This document shows positions 5,506-8,468 of a stretch of 8,468 nt of DNA, piece after piece. Location: contig WGAB01000299.1 in NCBI GenBank assembly GCA_015489295.1, positions 1 through 8,468 on the forward strand. Reading direction: 5' to 3'. Every line of letters starts with the position of its first letter. The stretch's first letter is position 1. A program made the position numbers and the translations under genes. This DNA comes from Caldifarciminota bacterium. Its GTDB lineage: Bacteria; WOR-3; Hydrothermia; WGAB01. The notes below the pieces were generated by a model. It had not been told where the DNA came from. It saw only the letters and a list, made by a program, of their open reading frames with translations, and made no database searches.

Positions 5506-6324
5506 ATGAGCCCTCTGGAATGGTATTTCCCCGAATCCGTAGATGAAGCAACACACCTGATCGCTCAGGCAGGGGTGGTGCCCCACGGCGGCGGCACCGG
5601 CCTGCTTCGGGGTTCTCTGAAGGGCTACCGGGGGCTCGTGGCCCTGCACCGTTTGCCCCTGAAAACCTTTGCCTATACCCCTCAGGAAGTACGGCTGGGC
5701 GCCCTGCTGACCTTCTCGGAAACGATAGAGCATCTGGCACCCCACGAACCCCGGGGCCTCCTGGTGCAGGCGCTGGCCTCTTCCTCCACCGAACTCCTGC
5801 GGAACCGCATCACCCTCGGCGGCAGCGTGGCCATGGCGCCGCCGTGGTCCGACCTCTGGGCCCCGCTCCTGGCCTTGCAGGCCCGGGTGGTGCTCCGGGG
5901 CGTCCACGAGGGCGAGGTGCCGGCAGCCGAGTATCTCCGCAACCCTGAACTTCATCAGAACACCCTGATCACCGAAATCCAGTACACCCCGTATCCAGGC
6001 AAGGCGTTCTTCTATCGGGCCGTGCGCACCCGAAACGACCTGCCGGCCTTTACCCTGGCCCTGCTTCTCCGAATCGAAGGGGGCCGGGTCCACGATCCCC
6101 GGGTCGCCCTCTTCGGCACCCGGGGCAAAGCCTACGTAGCCCAAGCCGTGATGGAAACCCTGGACCAGCAGCCCGTGGACGCGGTGGAACCCGAGCAGGT
6201 GGCTCGCCTGCTGGACGCCGAGTTTTATCCCCACAAGCGCCTGGGATCGCCCGGGTACCAGCTGCATCTGGCCCGGACCGCCCTGGCCCGCGGCCTTCAA
6301 CAGCTCCTGGAGGTAACCCCATGA
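5506..6324 (+). CDS. molybdenum hydroxylase FAD-binding (medium) subunit
   Basis: A 272-residue subunit of a xanthine-dehydrogenase/CO-dehydrogenase-family enzyme. It carries FAD and passes electrons from the iron-sulfur clusters to the final acceptor. The two FAD-pyrophosphate contact loops are visible: PHGGGTGLL (26-34) and RNRITLGGSVAMAPPWSDLW (99-118), the second followed by APLLAL. The C-terminal part (about 165-270) matches the usual CO-dehydrogenase flavoprotein C-terminal domain in length and position. In-frame ATGs exist at 5494 and 5506. The later one is preferred because the first lies inside the -10 element and because SPLEWYFPESVDEA is the typical start. Overall length is close to that of CoxM/XdhB-type proteins. 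It is the first gene of a three-gene operon and overlaps the next by ATGA. The family is certain; the substrate of the complex is not shown. Confidence 0.93.
   Translation: MSPLEWYFPESVDEATHLIAQAGVVPHGGGTGLLRGSLKGYRGLVALHRLPLKTFAYTPQEVRLGALLTFSETIEHLAPHEPRGLLVQALASSSTELLRNRITLGGSVAMAPPWSDLWAPLLALQARVVLRGVHEGEVPAAEYLRNPELHQNTLITEIQYTPYPGKAFFYRAVRTRNDLPAFTLALLLRIEGGRVHDPRVALFGTRGKAYVAQAVMETLDQQPVDAVEPEQVARLLDAEFYPHKRLGSPGYQLHLARTALARGLQQLLEVTP
6309..6314 (+). promoter_or_regulatory. ribosome binding site of the 2Fe-2S subunit gene
   Basis: GGAGGT lies inside the end of the FAD-subunit gene, six bases before the ATG at 6321. It is a strong site and contrasts with the first gene of the operon, which has none. 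Confidence 0.7.
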
Positions 6325-6788
6325 AGGGCCGGTTCCTCATCAACGGCGAAACCTGGGAACTGGAGTTTCCGCCCGAGGCCACCCTGCTGGAGGTGCTGCG
6401 CAGCAACGGCTTCACTGAGGTCAAGCACGGCTGCGACGACGGCCTGTGCGGGGCCTGCGCTGTGCTCCTGAATGGCAAACCGGTGCCCGCGTGCCAGGTG
6501 CTGGCCGCCACGGCCACTGACCAGCCCATCGTGACAGCCCAGGGGATCGGCACCGTACACCGGCCCCATCCCATCCAGAAGGCCCTGGCCGAGGTGGGCG
6601 CCGTGCAGTGCGGCTTCTGCACCCCGGGCATTGTGGTGAGCACCTACGCTCTGCTCCAGAAAACCCCGGATCCCACGGAAGAGGAGATCCGCCACGCCCT
6701 GGACGGCCACATCTGCCGGTGCACCGGCTATGTCAAAATCCTGGAGGGCGTGCGCCTCGCCGCCCAACGATGGAAGAAGGCCAAATGA
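6321..6788 (+). CDS. molybdenum hydroxylase 2Fe-2S (small) subunit
   Basis: A 155-residue electron-transfer subunit with the full set of eight cluster cysteines. The N-terminal plant-ferredoxin-type cluster is held by C38, C43, C46 and C58 (GCDDGLCGAC at 37-46). The C-terminal four-helix [2Fe-2S] domain is held by C97 and C100 (QCGFCTPG at 96-103) and C132 and C134 (ICRCTGY at 131-137). Length and cysteine spacing are those of CoxS/XdhC-like subunits. It carries electrons from the molybdenum site to FAD. It starts by ATGA overlap with the FAD subunit and ends by ATGA overlap with the large subunit, so the three are translated in tight coupling. There is no Tat signal, so a cytoplasmic complex is expected. 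Confidence 0.96.
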   Translation: MKGRFLINGETWELEFPPEATLLEVLRSNGFTEVKHGCDDGLCGACAVLLNGKPVPACQVLAATATDQPIVTAQGIGTVHRPHPIQKALAEVGAVQCGFCTPGIVVSTYALLQKTPDPTEEEIRHALDGHICRCTGYVKILEGVRLAAQRWKKAK

Positions 6789-8468
6789 CCGAGTTCAAGC
6801 GTGTTCGGCACTCCGTAGAAAAAATTGACGCCGTGTCCCTGGCCACGGGCGCGGCCCGGTTCACCGACGACTTTGAACTCCGCGATCCCCTGTACCTCAA
6901 GATCCTGTACTCGCCCCACGCCCACGCCGAGATCGTGAACCTGGACCCCTCGGAGGCCGAGGCCCTGGACGGCGTGGTGGCTGTGTTCCATTACGGCAAT
7001 GTGCCCCGGGTGCTGCACACCACCGCCGGCCAGGGGTATCCCGAGCCCTCCCCCTACGACACGGTGCTCTTCGATCGGAAGGTGCGCTTCGTGGGCGACC
7101 GGGTGGCCATGGTGGCCGCCGAATCCCCGGAGATCGCCGAGGAAGCCCTCAAACGCATCCGGGTGACCTACCGGGTGCTGCCCGCCGTGTTTGATATGGA
7201 GGAGGCCCTGAAGCCCGACGCTCCCAAACTCCACACCGACGGCGAGTTCGCCAAAATCCCCGTGCCCTACGATCCCGCCCGCAACCTGGCCGCCGAGGTG
7301 GAGTTCTCCTACGGCGATCCGGCCAGGGGTTTCGCCGAGGCCGATTTCGTGATTGAGCACAAATACCGTACCCCCTACATGAGCCACAGCGCCCTGGAAC
7401 CCCACGCCGCCCTGGCGTACCTGGACGAACAGGGCCGGCTCGTGATCATCTCCAGCACCCAGGTGCCCTTCCACGCCCGCCGGATCACCGCCATGGTGCT
7501 CGGCATCCCGCTGCGGAAGATCCGGGTGATCAAGCCCCGCATCGGCGGAGGCTTCGGCGGCAAACAGGAGGTGCTGCTGGAGCCTTTGGTGGGCCTCGCC
7601 ACCTGGCGCACCGGGCGTCCCAGCCGGCTGGTGCTCAGCCGGGAGGAGGTGCTCTTCGCCACCCGCACCCGCCACGAGATGAAGATCCGCCTGAAAACCG
7701 GGGTCCGGCGGAAAGACGGGGCCATCGTGGCTCTGGAGATGGATGCCTTGATGAACGCCGGGGCCTATGGGTCCCACGCGCTCACCGTTCTGACCAACAC
7801 AGGGTCCAAAACCCTGCCCCTTCTGAACAAAATCCCCCATCTCCGGTTCCACGGCCGCTCGGTGTACACCAATCTGCCGGTGGGCGGCGCTTACCGGGGC
7901 TACGGCGCCACCCAGGGCTACTTCGCCCTGGGCCAGCAGGTGGACATCATCGCCCGCGAACTCGGCATGGATGTGCTGGAGTTCTACAAACGCTGGCACA
8001 TCCGGGAGGGCGAAACCTCCGAGGTCTTCAAGGCCCTGGGCGAGGGCCGCGAGGGCGTGGAACAGGTGATCCATTCGTGCCGACTGGACGAGTGCATTGA
8101 CCGCGGGGCCGAGGCCATCGGCTGGTACGAAAAGCGGGGCAAACGGCACCAGCCGGCGCCCCATCGGGTGCGCGGCGTGGGCATGGTCGCGGCCATGCAG
8201 GGCTCGGCCATCCCGGAGATCGACATGGGCAGCGCCTACATGAAGATGAACGACGACGGCTCCTTCAACCTGCATGTGGGCGCCACCGACCTCGGCACCG
8301 GCTCCGATACCGTGCTCGCCCAGATCGCGGCGGAGGTGCTGGACATTCCGGTGGACCGCATCATCGTGCGGTCGTCGGACACCGACCTGACCCCCTTTGA
8401 TGTAGGGGCCTATGCCTCCTCCACCACTTATCTTTCGGGCGAAGCCGTGCGCAAGTGCGCCCTGGAGA
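6785..8468 (+). CDS. molybdenum hydroxylase molybdopterin-binding (large) subunit, 3' end missing
   Basis: The first 561 codons are present and the window ends before the stop; family members are usually about 750-800 residues, so roughly a quarter is missing. This subunit binds the molybdenum cofactor and the substrate. Visible motifs are the N-terminal domain start (ATGAARFTDD...SPHAHAEI), IGGGFGGKQE (253-262), the active-site loop VGGAYRGYGATQG (366-378), GATDLGTGSDTV (499-510) and DVGAYASSTT (539-548). The loop is of xanthine dehydrogenase/aldehyde oxidase type. It lacks the Cys loop AYxCSFR of form I CO dehydrogenase and differs from the AYRGAGR of form II, so this is not a CO dehydrogenase by this test. 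T505 stands where xanthine oxidase has Gln; this is seen in several other subgroups. The catalytic Glu near the C-terminus lies beyond the window. Candidate substrates (purines, N-heterocycles, aldehydes) cannot be separated here. Confidence 0.93.
   Translation, partial: MTEFKRVRHSVEKIDAVSLATGAARFTDDFELRDPLYLKILYSPHAHAEIVNLDPSEAEALDGVVAVFHYGNVPRVLHTTAGQGYPEPSPYDTVLFDRKVRFVGDRVAMVAAESPEIAEEALKRIRVTYRVLPAVFDMEEALKPDAPKLHTDGEFAKIPVPYDPARNLAAEVEFSYGDPARGFAEADFVIEHKYRTPYMSHSALEPHAALAYLDEQGRLVIISSTQVPFHARRITAMVLGIPLRKIRVIKPRIGGGFGGKQEVLLEPLVGLATWRTGRPSRLVLSREEVLFATRTRHEMKIRLKTGVRRKDGAIVALEMDALMNAGAYGSHALTVLTNTGSKTLPLLNKIPHLRFHGRSVYTNLPVGGAYRGYGATQGYFALGQQVDIIARELGMDVLEFYKRWHIREGETSEVFKALGEGREGVEQVIHSCRLDECIDRGAEAIGWYEKRGKRHQPAPHRVRGVGMVAAMQGSAIPEIDMGSAYMKMNDDGSFNLHVGATDLGTGSDTVLAQIAAEVLDIPVDRIIVRSSDTDLTPFDVGAYASSTTYLSGEAVRKCALE

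Noticed and set aside
6728..8275. Long open frame on the minus strand, opposite the molybdopterin subunit gene
   Set aside because: Same artefact: low-complexity His/Gly/Val translation, while the plus strand encodes recognisable catalytic motifs.
1..8468. CRISPR arrays, tRNA or rRNA genes, insertion sequences, riboswitch cores
   Set aside because: I looked for repeated spacing units, tRNA arm patterns, transposase frames and familiar riboswitch cores on both strands and found none that hold up.

Overview
The window looks like a piece of a moderately to very GC-rich bacterial genome. Plus-strand genes from about 3040 onward are strongly GC-rich (one counted line, 3661-3720, is 43/60 G+C). 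The minus-strand genes on the left are less so (1021-1080 is 35/60; 2161-2280 is 48/120). No rRNA, tRNA or clade-defining gene is present, so the taxonomy is a guess. A fused NagB-like/PIG-L protein, a three-subunit molybdenum hydroxylase and apparently leaderless promoters would suit a Chloroflexota-like or other high-GC lineage, but this is weak inference.

Left block (1-2633, all minus strand, read right to left): a small membrane methyltransferase of the isoprenylcysteine carboxyl methyltransferase (ICMT) type (2082-2633); a DUF1295/steroid-reductase-fold membrane protein (1316-2044); a classical short-chain dehydrogenase (376-1239) with a strong ribosome binding site; a possible 28-residue membrane peptide whose GTG overlaps the dehydrogenase stop (290-376); and the first 46 codons of an unrecognised protein that leaves the window at base 1. 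Spacings and shared orientation suggest one transcription unit, possibly with a weak internal hairpin at 1277-1291.

Middle (2634-3039): a 406-bp divergent intergenic region. It contains a short minus-strand reading frame (2833-2958) with a perfect TATAAT nine bases before its ATG. Its first 19 or so residues look like the amphipathic start of a Fic-type protein, so it may be a gene remnant.

Right block (3040-8468, plus strand): a 785-residue fusion of a glucosamine-6-phosphate deaminase-like (NagB) domain and a PIG-L/LmbE deacetylase domain, then a molybdenum hydroxylase operon in the order FAD subunit, 2Fe-2S subunit, molybdopterin subunit. The three hydroxylase genes overlap by ATGA at each junction; the last runs off the right edge. 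The operon has its own convincing promoter (TTGACA-18 bp-TATGCT) with a perfect 15-bp palindrome filling the spacer. The expected transcription start falls on or next to the ATG of the FAD subunit, which suggests a repressor- or activator-controlled leaderless mRNA. The active-site loop (AYRGYG) is of xanthine dehydrogenase type, not carbon monoxide dehydrogenase type; the substrate is unknown.

Two observations stand out beyond the gene list. The NagB domain keeps the Asp and His of its active site but has Val where the catalytic Glu of E. coli NagB sits. The window also avoids the palindromes ACGT, TCGA and AGCT, with visible codon switching (for example GAA, never GAG, before CT-starting Leu codons), while GATC and TGCA are not avoided.
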